From JAUSIF01 sp040901465 (GTDB lineage: Bacteria; Pseudomonadota; Alphaproteobacteria; Rhizobiales; Xanthobacteraceae): 64,000 nt of DNA. Position 1 is the first letter of the stretch; each line of letters opens with the position of its first letter. The notes below the pieces were generated by a model. That model worked only from the letters and a program-made list of their open reading frames with translations, made no database searches and had not been told where the DNA came from. Positions 8,305 through 16,579 of the stretch are shown piece after piece. The position numbers and the translations under genes are program-made. Where the stretch lies: assembly GCA_040901465.1 (NCBI GenBank), contig JBBDYN010000051.1:1-64000 (forward strand). Direction: 5' to 3'.

Positions 8305-8769
8305 TTACTTTTTCTTTCCCTTGCCGGCCTTCGCGGTCTTTTTCGCCGGCGCCTTGGCTTTCGCCTTCGGCTTCGGCGCATCGTCGCTGTCCTCGGCGGC
8401 CTTCTTTTCGACTTCGGGCTTGGGCGCGGCTTTCGGCTTCGCCGCAATCGTCGGCTGCTTGCCGTCCGTCAGGATTTCGGTGATCCGGATCAAAGTGAAG
8501 TCGTCGCGGTAGCCGCGCTTGCGCTTGGAGTGCTTGCGCCGGCGTTTCTTGAAGGCGATGACTTTCGCGCCCCGCCTGTGGTCGACGACCTCGGCCGCGA
8601 CGGTCGCGCCGGAGACGATCGGCGCGCCGAGCACCGGATTGTCGCCGCCGAGCATCAGCACCGGGAAGGTGACGATCTCGCCCGTCTTGGCGCCAAGTTT
8701 GCCCACGCGGACGACCTCGTCGGCGGCGACCCGAAATTGCTTACCGCCCGTCCTGATGACCGCGAACAT
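8305..8769 (-). CDS. rplU: 50S ribosomal protein L21 with Lys/Ala-rich tail
   Basis: The start MFAVIRTGGKQFRV fixes the ATG at 8769; the open frame upstream of it is not family-like. The core of about 100 residues includes KKRRRKHSKRKRGYRDDFT. It is followed by about 50 residues rich in Lys, Ala and Pro, an extension often seen in alphaproteobacterial L21. It heads the ribosomal operon, with a good sigma-70-type promoter upstream at 8850-8878. Confidence 0.97.
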   Translation of the reverse strand: MFAVIRTGGKQFRVAADEVVRVGKLGAKTGEIVTFPVLMLGGDNPVLGAPIVSGATVAAEVVDHRRGAKVIAFKKRRRKHSKRKRGYRDDFTLIRITEILTDGKQPTIAAKPKAAPKPEVEKKAAEDSDDAPKPKAKAKAPAKKTAKAGKGKKK

Positions 8770-8849
8770 TGTTGTAATTCCAAGAGTTTGGCGGGCGCGA
8801 GCGCCGCGCAACAAAGCGCGCGAGCCCACGGGCCCGCGCATTTCGCATG

Positions 8850-8878
8850 CTTATGGCGTCGCAGCCCGGGACTGTCAA
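8850..8878 (-). promoter_or_regulatory. Putative sigma-70 promoter for rplU-rpmA
   Basis: On the minus strand a perfect -35 TTGACA (8873-8878) is followed after exactly 17 bases by CATAAG (8850-8855), a 4/6 match to the -10 consensus. It lies about 80 bases upstream of the rplU ATG, in the only intergenic space before the operon. Confidence 0.6.
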
Positions 8879-8979
8879 GAAAAGCAGCCCAGGGGTCCAT
8901 CCCCGGCGCGGCTGCTTGGCTGTCCAAGCGCCATCCTCTAAGGCTCTACGCCGATCCGCCGCCAATCCGAAGGTGAGAG

Positions 8980-9966
8980 ATGACCGTCATCGACGTCCAT
9001 ACCCACATGCTCACGCTCGAATGGCTGGCGCTGATGCGCGAGCACGCCACCGGCAAATACACGGTGAAGAAGACCAAGGCCGGCCAGGACTCGATCTTCC
9101 TCTACGACGCGCCGTTCATGACGCTGTTCTCGGAGATGTGGGACTACGAAGCGCGCATCAGGAACATGGACAAGGCGGGCGTCGACGTCGCAATCGTCTC
9201 GCTGACTTCGCCCAACGTCTATTGGGGCCCGCGCGAGGTGAGCCTGAGGGCGGCGCAGATCGTGAACGACTCGATGTCGGAGCAGCAGCGGGCGAAGCCG
9301 GACCGCATCCGCTGGTTCGCGTCACTGCCGTTTCAGTATGCCGAAGACGCCAAGGCCGAACTCGCGCGCTGTGTGAAGAACGGCGCGGTGGGCGTCATGG
9401 TGCTCGCCAATATCGACGGCCGCGATCTCACGGACCCCGGCTTCACGCCGGTGTGGGTGGAGATCGACAGGCTCGGGCTGCCGGTGCTCGTGCATCCGAC
9501 CGCGCCGCAGGGCGTGCGCGATCTGCACATGCACGAGTTCGGGCTGGTGCCGCCGGTGGGCTTCATGATCGACACGACGCTCGCGTTCGCGCGCATGATC
9601 TATGCGGGCTTCATCGACAAATATCCGAATCTGAAGCTGATCGCGACGCACGGCGGCGCAACGCTGCCCTATATCTCGGGGCGGCTCGACCGCTGCTGGG
9701 AAATGATCCCGGCGTGTTCCGAGATGATCAAGGTGAAGCCGAGCGAATACCTGAAGCGCATCTATTACGACACCGTGGTTTATGATGGGCGCGCGCTCGA
9801 TCTCTGCATTTCGGTTGCTGGCAGCGCCGACAACGTGCTCTACGGCTCCGACTATCCGCACAATATCGGCGACATGGCGGGATGCCTCGCGCGCGTGAAG
9901 GAGCGGCCTGCGGGCGAAGTTGCGCGAATCGCGGGCAAGAGCGCGGAGCGGATTTTCAAGCTTTAG
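8980..9966 (+). CDS. Amidohydrolase 2 family protein (ACMSD-like decarboxylase fold)
   Basis: A 328-residue TIM-barrel metal enzyme of PF04909/COG2159. Candidate metal ligands are VIDVHTHM (HxH), LVHPTA, IATHGGATLP and the late Asp in YGSDYPHNIG. Such enzymes hydrolyse or decarboxylate aromatic or cyclic acids; the substrate here is unknown. It is the first of four amidohydrolases within 5.3 kb and lies 160 bases before the next one on the same strand. Confidence 0.85.
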   Translation: MTVIDVHTHMLTLEWLALMREHATGKYTVKKTKAGQDSIFLYDAPFMTLFSEMWDYEARIRNMDKAGVDVAIVSLTSPNVYWGPREVSLRAAQIVNDSMSEQQRAKPDRIRWFASLPFQYAEDAKAELARCVKNGAVGVMVLANIDGRDLTDPGFTPVWVEIDRLGLPVLVHPTAPQGVRDLHMHEFGLVPPVGFMIDTTLAFARMIYAGFIDKYPNLKLIATHGGATLPYISGRLDRCWEMIPACSEMIKVKPSEYLKRIYYDTVVYDGRALDLCISVAGSADNVLYGSDYPHNIGDMAGCLARVKERPAGEVARIAGKSAERIFKL

Positions 9967-10125
9967 AGTACGATCAATCCAAGTTGAATCGTCAAGCCCG
10001 GCCATGACAAGGATCGCGTTTCCAGTTCAATCGGTTCCGCTTAGCCGCAATCGCGAAAAGTGTGCGCGAGAACGCGCCCTTAATCTCCCGGTAGCGAAGC
10101 TCTATATTCGCGTCGGAGCACCGGC

Positions 10126-11271
10126 ATGAGTGAAGCAATCGCAAACGCGGGAACGAGCGCCCGCCCGGCGCCGGGGATAAGCATCTTCGGCGTCGAGGCG
10201 ATCGATTGCGACGTGCACATCGCGGTGCCGTCGATGAACGTTCTGCTCCCCTATCTCGACGATTACTGGCGCGAGTCGGTGACGTCGCGCGGGCTCGACC
10301 GGCACAGCATGAACATCACCGGACAGCCCGCGAATGCGCCGATCTTCGCGCGGCCGGACTGGCAGCCGGAAGAGGGTGCGCCCGGCACGGGCCTCGATCT
10401 TCTGCGCACGCACGCGCTCGACGCGTTCGGCACGAAATACGCGATCGCGAACTGCATGTACGGCGCGCAGGTGCTGCATCACGAGGACATGGCGGCGGCT
10501 TTCTGCCGTGCCGTGAACGACTGGATCGCGCGCGAATGGCTCGACCGCGAGCCGCGGCTGCGCGCCTCGATCACCCTCCCGATCCAGAACGCCAAGCTCT
10601 GCGTCGACGAAATCGAGCGGCGCGCCGCCGACCGCCGCTTCGTGCAGGTGCTGGTGCCGGTCATGGGCGAGATGACGCTCGGGCGGCGCTATTATTGGCC
10701 GATCTACGAGGCGGCCGAGCGGCACGGCCTCGCCGTCGGCATTCACGCGGGCTCGAGCTATCGCTACGCGCCAACCTCGATTGGGTGGCCCTCGTACCTG
10801 CTCGAAGACTATGTCGCGCAGTCGGCTGCGTTCGAGAATCAGTTGCTGAGCCTCACGGCCGAGGGGGTGTTCGCAAAATATCCGGCGCTCAAGGTTGTGT
10901 TCATGGAGTCGGGCTTCTCCTGGCTGCCGGCGTTTCTCTGGCGCGCGAACAAGACCTGGCGCGGCGTGCGCGCGGAGACGCCGTGGCTGAAACGGCCGCC
11001 GGGGGAGATCATCCGCGAGCACGTGCGCATCACGCTGCAGCCCGTGGACGAGCCGCCGAATCGCGAACAATTGGACCGCGTAATCGAACAAATCGGCTCG
11101 GACCAGATGCTGCTGTTCTCCACCGATTTTCCGCACTGGCATTTCGATGGGCTGAAAGCCCTGCCGGACGGGCTCTCGCCCGCGCTCGCGAAGAAAATCC
11201 TTCTCGAAAACCCGCTGGAGACCTATTCTCGGCTGCGAGAAGGCAATTCGCCGAAGGAGATTCGGCAATGA
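10126..11271 (+). CDS. Amidohydrolase 2 family protein, DxDxH subgroup
   Basis: A 381-residue COG2159 member. Instead of HxH the N-terminal metal site reads AIDCDVHIAVPS (Asp-x-His). Later ligand positions are VGIHAGSSY, VVFMESGFSW, where Glu takes the place of a His, and FSTDFPHWHFD. It shares these features with the next gene, with which it overlaps by four bases (ATGA), so the two are probably paralogues made together. An aromatic-acid decarboxylase or hydrolase role is inferred from the family only. Confidence 0.85.
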   Translation: MSEAIANAGTSARPAPGISIFGVEAIDCDVHIAVPSMNVLLPYLDDYWRESVTSRGLDRHSMNITGQPANAPIFARPDWQPEEGAPGTGLDLLRTHALDAFGTKYAIANCMYGAQVLHHEDMAAAFCRAVNDWIAREWLDREPRLRASITLPIQNAKLCVDEIERRAADRRFVQVLVPVMGEMTLGRRYYWPIYEAAERHGLAVGIHAGSSYRYAPTSIGWPSYLLEDYVAQSAAFENQLLSLTAEGVFAKYPALKVVFMESGFSWLPAFLWRANKTWRGVRAETPWLKRPPGEIIREHVRITLQPVDEPPNREQLDRVIEQIGSDQMLLFSTDFPHWHFDGLKALPDGLSPALAKKILLENPLETYSRLREGNSPKEIRQ

Positions 11272-12392
11272 ACGTCAATGTCCTGAAGCCCAGGCAAGAT
11301 TCGTCCCCGCGTGCGGACGCCGAGCGGCGGCTCACCGTCGTCGATTGCGACATTCATCCGGCGACGAAATCGGCGAGCGAGCTGTTTCCCTACATGGCGA
11401 AGCGCTGGCAGGAGCATCTCGCGACCTACGGGAGCCACGTGCGGCAGGGTCTCTCGGAAGGCCTTGCGCATCCGCGCATGTCGCCGGACGTGGCGCGCGT
11501 CGATGCCTGGCCGGAAGACGGCTCGACGCCGGGCTCCGATCCCGAATTCATGCGCAAGCAGCACCTCGATCCGAACGGCGTCGAGTACGGCATTCTCATC
11601 CCGCTCGGGCGCAGCGGCTCGCACCAGCGCAACCTCGACTACGGCGCGGCACTTTGCTCGGCGGTGAACGACTGGCAGATCAGCAAATATTGCGAGTTCG
11701 ACAAGCGCATCCGCGGATCGATCACGGTCACGCAGGAAGACGTGCCGGTGGCCGTGGCCGAGATCAACAAGCGCGCAAGCGAAAAGCGCTTCGTGCAGGT
11801 GCTGCTGCCGCCGCGCTCGGTGGAGCCGCTCGGCCGCCGCCGCTACTGGCCGATCTATGAAGCCGCTGTCGCGAACAAGCTGCCGATCGGCTTGCATCTC
11901 GGCGGCATGGGCGGGCATCCGTCCACGGGCAGCGGCATGCCGTCCTATTACATCGAGGAACACACCTCGATGGTGCAGACCATGCAGGCGCTGATCGCGT
12001 CCATGGTGATCGAGGGCGTGTTCGAGCAATTCCCGAGCCTGAAGGTCGTGTTGATCGAGGGTGGCTTCGCCTGGGAGCCGGCGCTCAACTGGCGGCTCGA
12101 CAAGCACTGGAAGCGGTTCAAGAGCGAAGTGCCGCACCTGAAGCGCGCGCCCTCGGAATACGTGCGCGAGCATTTCCGCTTCACGACGCAGCCGATCGAA
12201 GAGCCGGAAAATCCGCGCGACCTGCGCCACATCATCGACTGGGTGGGCGCGGAGCGGCTGATGTTCTCGACCGACTACCCGCACTGGGACTATGACGATC
12301 CGAAGGTCGCGCTCAACAACGCGGGCCTGAGCGAAGCCGAGAAGAAGAAAATCTTCGGCGGCAACGCCAAGGAATTCTACGGACTGCAATAG
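11268..12392 (+). CDS. Amidohydrolase 2 family protein, DxDxH subgroup
   Basis: A 374-residue paralogue of the preceding gene, with VVDCDIHPATKS, IGLHLGGMGG, VVLIEGGFAWEPA and MFSTDYPHWDYD at the metal-site positions. The ATG at 11268 overlaps the upstream stop; the frame is open far upstream but only as a shadow of the neighbour. The downstream Rieske ferredoxin starts one base after its stop, so the three genes form a tight operon. The substrate is unknown; the two paralogues may form a hetero-oligomer or act in sequence. Confidence 0.85.
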   Translation: MNVNVLKPRQDSSPRADAERRLTVVDCDIHPATKSASELFPYMAKRWQEHLATYGSHVRQGLSEGLAHPRMSPDVARVDAWPEDGSTPGSDPEFMRKQHLDPNGVEYGILIPLGRSGSHQRNLDYGAALCSAVNDWQISKYCEFDKRIRGSITVTQEDVPVAVAEINKRASEKRFVQVLLPPRSVEPLGRRRYWPIYEAAVANKLPIGLHLGGMGGHPSTGSGMPSYYIEEHTSMVQTMQALIASMVIEGVFEQFPSLKVVLIEGGFAWEPALNWRLDKHWKRFKSEVPHLKRAPSEYVREHFRFTTQPIEEPENPRDLRHIIDWVGAERLMFSTDYPHWDYDDPKVALNNAGLSEAEKKKIFGGNAKEFYGLQ

Positions 12393-12393
12393 G

Positions 12394-12807
12394 ATGGGCC
12401 GACACGTGGTGGCGGCTGTCGGCGAGATCGCCGCGGGCGAGCGGAAGCTCGTCACGCTCGAGGGCCGCGAGATCGGCGTGTTCAACGTGAAGGGCGAGTT
12501 CTACGCGCTGCTGAACAAGTGCCCGCATTCGGGCGCCGAGCTGTGCCGCGGCACGGTGATCGGGCTCGCGCAATCGGACGAGCCGGGGCAGTACAAGCTG
12601 ACGCGACCGGGCGAGTTCCTGCGCTGCCCGTGGCACGGCTGGGAGTTCGACATCCGCACCGGGCAATCCTGGTTCGACCCGACGAAGGTGCGGACGCGCG
12701 CCTACAAGACGACGATCGAGCCGGGCGCGGAGCTCGTGAAGGGCCCGTATGTGGCGGAGACGTTTCCGGTGCGCGTCGAGGAAAACTACGTCGTCATCGA
12801 CATCTAG
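12394..12807 (+). CDS. Rieske [2Fe-2S] ferredoxin-like protein
   Basis: A 137-residue single-domain Rieske protein. Cluster ligands are visible as NKCPHSGAEL (CxH) and LRCPWHGWEFD (CxxH), separated by an insert of about 25 residues. It has no signal peptide or membrane helix, so it is a cytoplasmic electron carrier. Its position one base after an amidohydrolase suggests it delivers electrons to an oxygenase acting in the same route, or forms part of that enzyme; no oxygenase is in the window. Confidence 0.88.
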   Translation: MGRHVVAAVGEIAAGERKLVTLEGREIGVFNVKGEFYALLNKCPHSGAELCRGTVIGLAQSDEPGQYKLTRPGEFLRCPWHGWEFDIRTGQSWFDPTKVRTRAYKTTIEPGAELVKGPYVAETFPVRVEENYVVIDI

Positions 12808-12829
12808 CTAGCTCATCAGTCTCATCCGC

Positions 12830-12994
12830 TCGTCCCCGCGAAAGCGGGGACCCAGAGGCCGGGGGCGATAGTCTGGATTCCCGCTTGCCGCGCCGACGAG
12901 CCCGGTTCAGGGCGAGTGTCCGGCGCGGCTATTGTAAGGTTGCCGCGCTGGCCGCTCGCTATCGCTCGCCAGCGCGGCGCGGGAATGAGCGGGA
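12830..12994. repeat. Palindromic intergenic repeat
   Basis: The block starts with the hairpin GTCCCCGCGAAAGCGGGGAC and continues with GATTCCCGCTTGCC...GCGGGAATGAGCGG. It contains the 30-base core shared in inverted orientation with 7141-7170, and a CGCTGGC...GCCAGCG hairpin like that at 7014-7195. It lies between the Rieske gene and tRNA-Ser and may also act as a terminator structure. Confidence 0.6.
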
Positions 12995-13058
12995 GGGGGC
13001 ATAGACGGCAAACCTTGTGTCGCCGGACTCGCTTCGCTAGGTTCCGGCCGCTGCGTGC

Positions 13059-13148
13059 GGAGAGGTGGCTGAGCGGTTGAAAGCACCGCACTCGAAATGC
13101 GGCATACGGGTAACCGTATCGTGGGTTCGAATCCCACCCTCTCCGCCA
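13059..13148 (+). tRNA. tRNA-Ser (anticodon CGA)
   Basis: A 90-base class II tRNA. The acceptor arms GGAGAGG/CCTCTCC pair fully, G is the discriminator and CCA is encoded. The anticodon stem CCGCA/TGCGG closes the loop CTCGAAA with anticodon CGA at 13093-13095, reading UCG. A long variable arm (ATACGGGTAACCGTAT) and the T arm with GTTCGAATC follow. It is a single gene. Confidence 0.97.
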
Positions 13149-13328
13149 CTACAACACACGCGGTTTCGCCGCTCGCAGAATTCTCAGCGCTTCGTAACGA
13201 AAAGCTCCAGATATTCGCTCGGCACGATCGGAGCGCAGACGATCATTGATGGCGGCAGAGTTGAGTCCGAGGCTGTCAGGCGCGGCGGAGACGCCGCGTC
13301 CCTTCATCTGAGTCCTGGCAGCGCAGAC

Positions 13329-14201
13329 TCACCGTAAGCCCAGCAGCTTCGCCGCGTTCTCCTTCAGAATCAGCGGCCGCACGTCCGGCTTGATCTCGAT
13401 CTTCTCGAAATCGGCGAGCCAGCGATCGGGCGCGATCGCGGGCCAGTCGGAGCCGAACAGCATCTTGTGCTTCAGCAGCGTGTTCGCGTACTGAATGAGA
13501 ATTTTCGGGAAATATTTCGGCGACCAGCCGGACAAATCGATGTGCACGTTCGGCTTGTGGGTCGCGACCGAGAGCGCCTCCTCCTGCCAAGGAAACGAGG
13601 GATGCGCGAGGATGATGGGCATGTTGGGGAAGTCGACAGCGACATCGTCGATATACATGGGATTGGAATATTTGAGCCGCATGCCGTTGCCGCCGCGCAT
13701 GCCGGCGCCGGCGCCGGTCTGCCCGGTGTGGAACAGCACTGGCAACCCGCTCTCGGCGATCGCTTCGTAGAGCACGTAGGCGCTGCGGTCGTTCGGGTAG
13801 AAGCCCTGCACGGTCGGGTGAAACTTGAAGCCGCGGATGCCGAACTCGGCCACCAGACGACGCGCCTCGCGCGCGCCGAGCTTGCCCTTGGCCGGGTCGA
13901 TGCTCGCGAACGGGATCATGATGTCGCTGAATTGCGCGGCGAGCTCGGCGACCTCCTCGTTCTTGTAGCGGCGGTAGCCGGTCTCGCGCTCGCCATCGAC
14001 CGGAAAGATCACGCAGCCGATCCTGCGCTCGCGGTAGTAGGCGGCCGTCTCGGGGATCGTCGGCTGATGCTTATGCGGCGACTTGAAATAGGCGTTCATC
14101 GCCTGCTTGAAATCGTCGTAGCCGTCGTCGGCGTGTATGCCGCACGGCTCCTCGGCATGGGTATGGAAGTCGATGGCAATCAGTTGGTCGAGGTTCAGCA
14201 A
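13329..14201 (-). CDS. Amidohydrolase 2 family protein
   Basis: A 290-residue COG2159 enzyme with an intact metal site: AIDFHTHAEEP (HxH), VLFHTGQTGAG, IILAHPSFPW and LFGSDWPAI. FRGFKFHPTVQGFYP-like wording (GIRGFKFHPTVQ) is typical of this branch. It is on the opposite strand to the other three amidohydrolases and stands alone. The substrate is unknown. Confidence 0.87.
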   Translation of the reverse strand: MLNLDQLIAIDFHTHAEEPCGIHADDGYDDFKQAMNAYFKSPHKHQPTIPETAAYYRERRIGCVIFPVDGERETGYRRYKNEEVAELAAQFSDIMIPFASIDPAKGKLGAREARRLVAEFGIRGFKFHPTVQGFYPNDRSAYVLYEAIAESGLPVLFHTGQTGAGAGMRGGNGMRLKYSNPMYIDDVAVDFPNMPIILAHPSFPWQEEALSVATHKPNVHIDLSGWSPKYFPKILIQYANTLLKHKMLFGSDWPAIAPDRWLADFEKIEIKPDVRPLILKENAAKLLGLR

Positions 14202-14372
14202 AGTCGTGCCTCCGGCGCCGCGAACATGAATTGCAGGTAACCTATCGCACCCGGTCGCTGCTCAAAAGGTCGGCATTCCCGGTAAACTCTTGGGCGCGGC
14301 AATTTGATCGCGCCGCCACAATTCGCCTGCGCCGCGCTGCTATTGGTTCGTTGTTCAGCAGGCAGATGAAAG

Positions 14373-14651
14373 ATGGCGCCGCAATACCAAGTCCGTTTCC
14401 TGCAAATTCCGCGCTGGCTCGCGATCGTTGTCGGATTGCTTGCGGTCGCGTTCGCGGTGGCGCTGTTCCTCTTGAGCCTCACGGTATTCCTGCTGATCCT
14501 GCCGGTGCTGCTCGTGGCCGGTGCACTCTATTATCTTTTCGGGCTTCCGCGCGCCGCGCGCAAGGGTGCCGCCGACGTCCAGATCATCGAAGGCGAATAC
14601 CGGGTGGTCGAGCCGGAGAGGATCGAAGACGACCCGCGCCGATCGCCGTAA
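14373..14651 (+). CDS. Small two-helix membrane protein
   Basis: Ninety-two residues with two closely spaced hydrophobic segments (about residues 15-37 and 39-54, including LAIVVGLLAVAFAVALFLL and FLLILPVLLVAGALYYLFG), then an acidic cytoplasmic tail with VVEPERIEDDP. No family was recognised. It is convergent with the antiporter gene, seven bases apart. Its own ATG is preceded by a modest GAAAG motif. Confidence 0.6.
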   Translation: MAPQYQVRFLQIPRWLAIVVGLLAVAFAVALFLLSLTVFLLILPVLLVAGALYYLFGLPRAARKGAADVQIIEGEYRVVEPERIEDDPRRSP

Positions 14652-14657
14652 GCGCGA

Positions 14658-16397
14658 TTAGCCAGCGCTGCCCGGGTTCTGCGCCTGCTGCTTGTTCATC
14701 TCGGCGCGCCGGGCCGCGATCTCGTTGATCTTCTGGCGTAGTTCGGGGTAGCGGGCGATGAACGTGTCGAAGTCGTCCTTCGTCACCACCAGGAACAGGC
14801 AGTAGTCGATCGCCGTCACGTCGGCGGTGCGGCGCTCGCCGGTGAGCAGCGCCATCTCCCCGACGAAGTCGCCGGGGCCGAGGTGAATCTTTTTGTCGCC
14901 GATCGACACTTCGACCGCGCCCGACGAGATGAAGAACATCTCGTCGCCGACGTCGCCGGCGCGGATCACGCGTTCGCCGGGGGCCGCGGAGCGCGGCTTG
15001 AAGAGCGAGAGCAATTCGGCGCGCTGGTTGGCGTCGAGATCGCCGAACACCGGGAACTTGCTCATCAACTGCGCGGGCTGCAGGCCGAGATTGGCTGGCG
15101 CTTCGGACGCACGGCGAACTTCCGCCAATTGCCGATCCAACGCAGCGAGGCGCGCGCGCCGCGCCGGTTCGCCGCGCGCGATCAGTCCGAGGAAGGCGTT
15201 GATCCATTCAGTGACCGGTTTCACGAGCGTAAACGCAAGCGGGTTGAGTGTGATCGAGAGGAGCGCGCCGGCGAGGATCAGGTCCTTGCCCTCCACGGGC
15301 AGCAACCCAAGCGCAATGCCAAGCCCGGCCAGAATAAACGAAAACTCGCCGACCTGCGCGAGGCTCGCGGAGACCAACACGGCGGTTGAAATCGGATATC
15401 CCAGGGTGAGCACGATCGCGAACGCGACAAGGGATTTGCCGACGAGGATGATCAGCAGCACCGCGATCACTTCCAGCGGCTCGCGGATGATGATGGACGG
15501 ATCGAACAGCATGCCGACGGAGACGAAGAACAGAACCGCGAAGGCATTTTGCAGCGGCAGAGATTCTTCGGCCGCGCGATGGGAAAGCTCGGATTTCGCG
15601 AGCACGATGCCGGCGCAGAAGGCGCCTAGCGCGAAGGAAACGTCGAAGAATTTCGCCGCGCCGTAGGCAATGCCGAGCGCCACCGCGAGGACGGAGAGCG
15701 TGAACAGCTCGTGCGATCCGGTCCGCGCCGCCTGGCTCAAAATCCACGGCACGAGCCGAGGCCCGATCATCAGAATCAGTGCGCCGAATACGCCGACCTT
15801 GCCGAGCGTCAAAGCGAGCGTCAGGAGCAACTGGCTGTCGAAGCCGCCGCTGCCATTGGCGACCTTGCCGCCGAGCATGCCGGCAAACGCGGGCAGCAGC
15901 ACGAGGGCCAGCACCATCGCCAGGTCTTCGACGATCAGCCAGCCGACGGCGATGCGGCCGTTCGCGGTGGCGAGCGTGTTGCGCTCGTCGAGCGCACGCA
16001 GGAGCACGACCGTGCTTGCGACTGACAGCGCGAGCCCGAGCACAATGCCACCGCCGAGACTCCAGCCCCAGGCGGCGGCCACTGCGGCACCGATCGCGGT
16101 TGCGATGACGATTTGGCCCACGGCGCCCGGGATCGCGATCCCACGGACCGCAAGCAGATCTGCGGTCGAGAAATGCAGGCCGACGCCGAACATGAGGAGA
16201 ATCACGCCGATTTCGGAGAGTTGGGTGGCAAGGGCCGCGTCGATCGAGACCCCGGGCGTATAGGGACCGACAAAGATCCCGGCGACGAGATAGCCGACGA
16301 GCGGCGGCAGATGCAGCTTGCTTGCGGCGAACCCGAAGGCGAACGCAAGCACCAGCCCGAGCACGATCGTGACTAGAAGTGTGGCCTCGTGCTCCAT
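14658..16397 (-). CDS. Cation:proton antiporter (KefB/CPA2 type) with cyclic-nucleotide-binding domain
   Basis: Inner-membrane antiporter of 579 residues. Residues 1 to about 400 form the multi-helix CPA2 exchanger (LHLPPLVGYLVAGIFVGPYTPG, MFGVGLHFS, VEDLAMVLALVLLPAFAG). Instead of the TrkA-N domain usual in Kef proteins, it ends in a CNB domain at about 445-560 with GDVGDEMFFISSGAVEVSI and FVGEMALLTGERRTADVTA. Its divergent neighbour is an adenylate cyclase, so gating by cAMP is an attractive inference. Potassium or sodium specificity cannot be told. Confidence 0.88.
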   Translation of the reverse strand: MEHEATLLVTIVLGLVLAFAFGFAASKLHLPPLVGYLVAGIFVGPYTPGVSIDAALATQLSEIGVILLMFGVGLHFSTADLLAVRGIAIPGAVGQIVIATAIGAAVAAAWGWSLGGGIVLGLALSVASTVVLLRALDERNTLATANGRIAVGWLIVEDLAMVLALVLLPAFAGMLGGKVANGSGGFDSQLLLTLALTLGKVGVFGALILMIGPRLVPWILSQAARTGSHELFTLSVLAVALGIAYGAAKFFDVSFALGAFCAGIVLAKSELSHRAAEESLPLQNAFAVLFFVSVGMLFDPSIIIREPLEVIAVLLIILVGKSLVAFAIVLTLGYPISTAVLVSASLAQVGEFSFILAGLGIALGLLPVEGKDLILAGALLSITLNPLAFTLVKPVTEWINAFLGLIARGEPARRARLAALDRQLAEVRRASEAPANLGLQPAQLMSKFPVFGDLDANQRAELLSLFKPRSAAPGERVIRAGDVGDEMFFISSGAVEVSIGDKKIHLGPGDFVGEMALLTGERRTADVTAIDYCLFLVVTKDDFDTFIARYPELRQKINEIAARRAEMNKQQAQNPGSAG

Positions 16398-16579
16398 TGT
16401 CCCCGGATTCCTCAGGCGCGGCGTTTGCTAGTGCCATGCCGCCGTTGACACGGCAATGGCCGGCGCGCGTGCGGTGTTAACCGAGGCGTCGATGCAGCTT
16501 TCGTGCCGGCCCGCCGGGTCCGGGGCGAACTTGACAGGATCGGGCGGATGCCATCGATCTTCGCTGCGAGGTTGTTGGC

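Noticed and set aside
13065..13337. Open frame of 90 codons beginning MAERLKAPHSKCGI.
   Set aside because: It is the well-known false protein read through tRNA-Ser; the tRNA at 13059-13148 explains the sequence.
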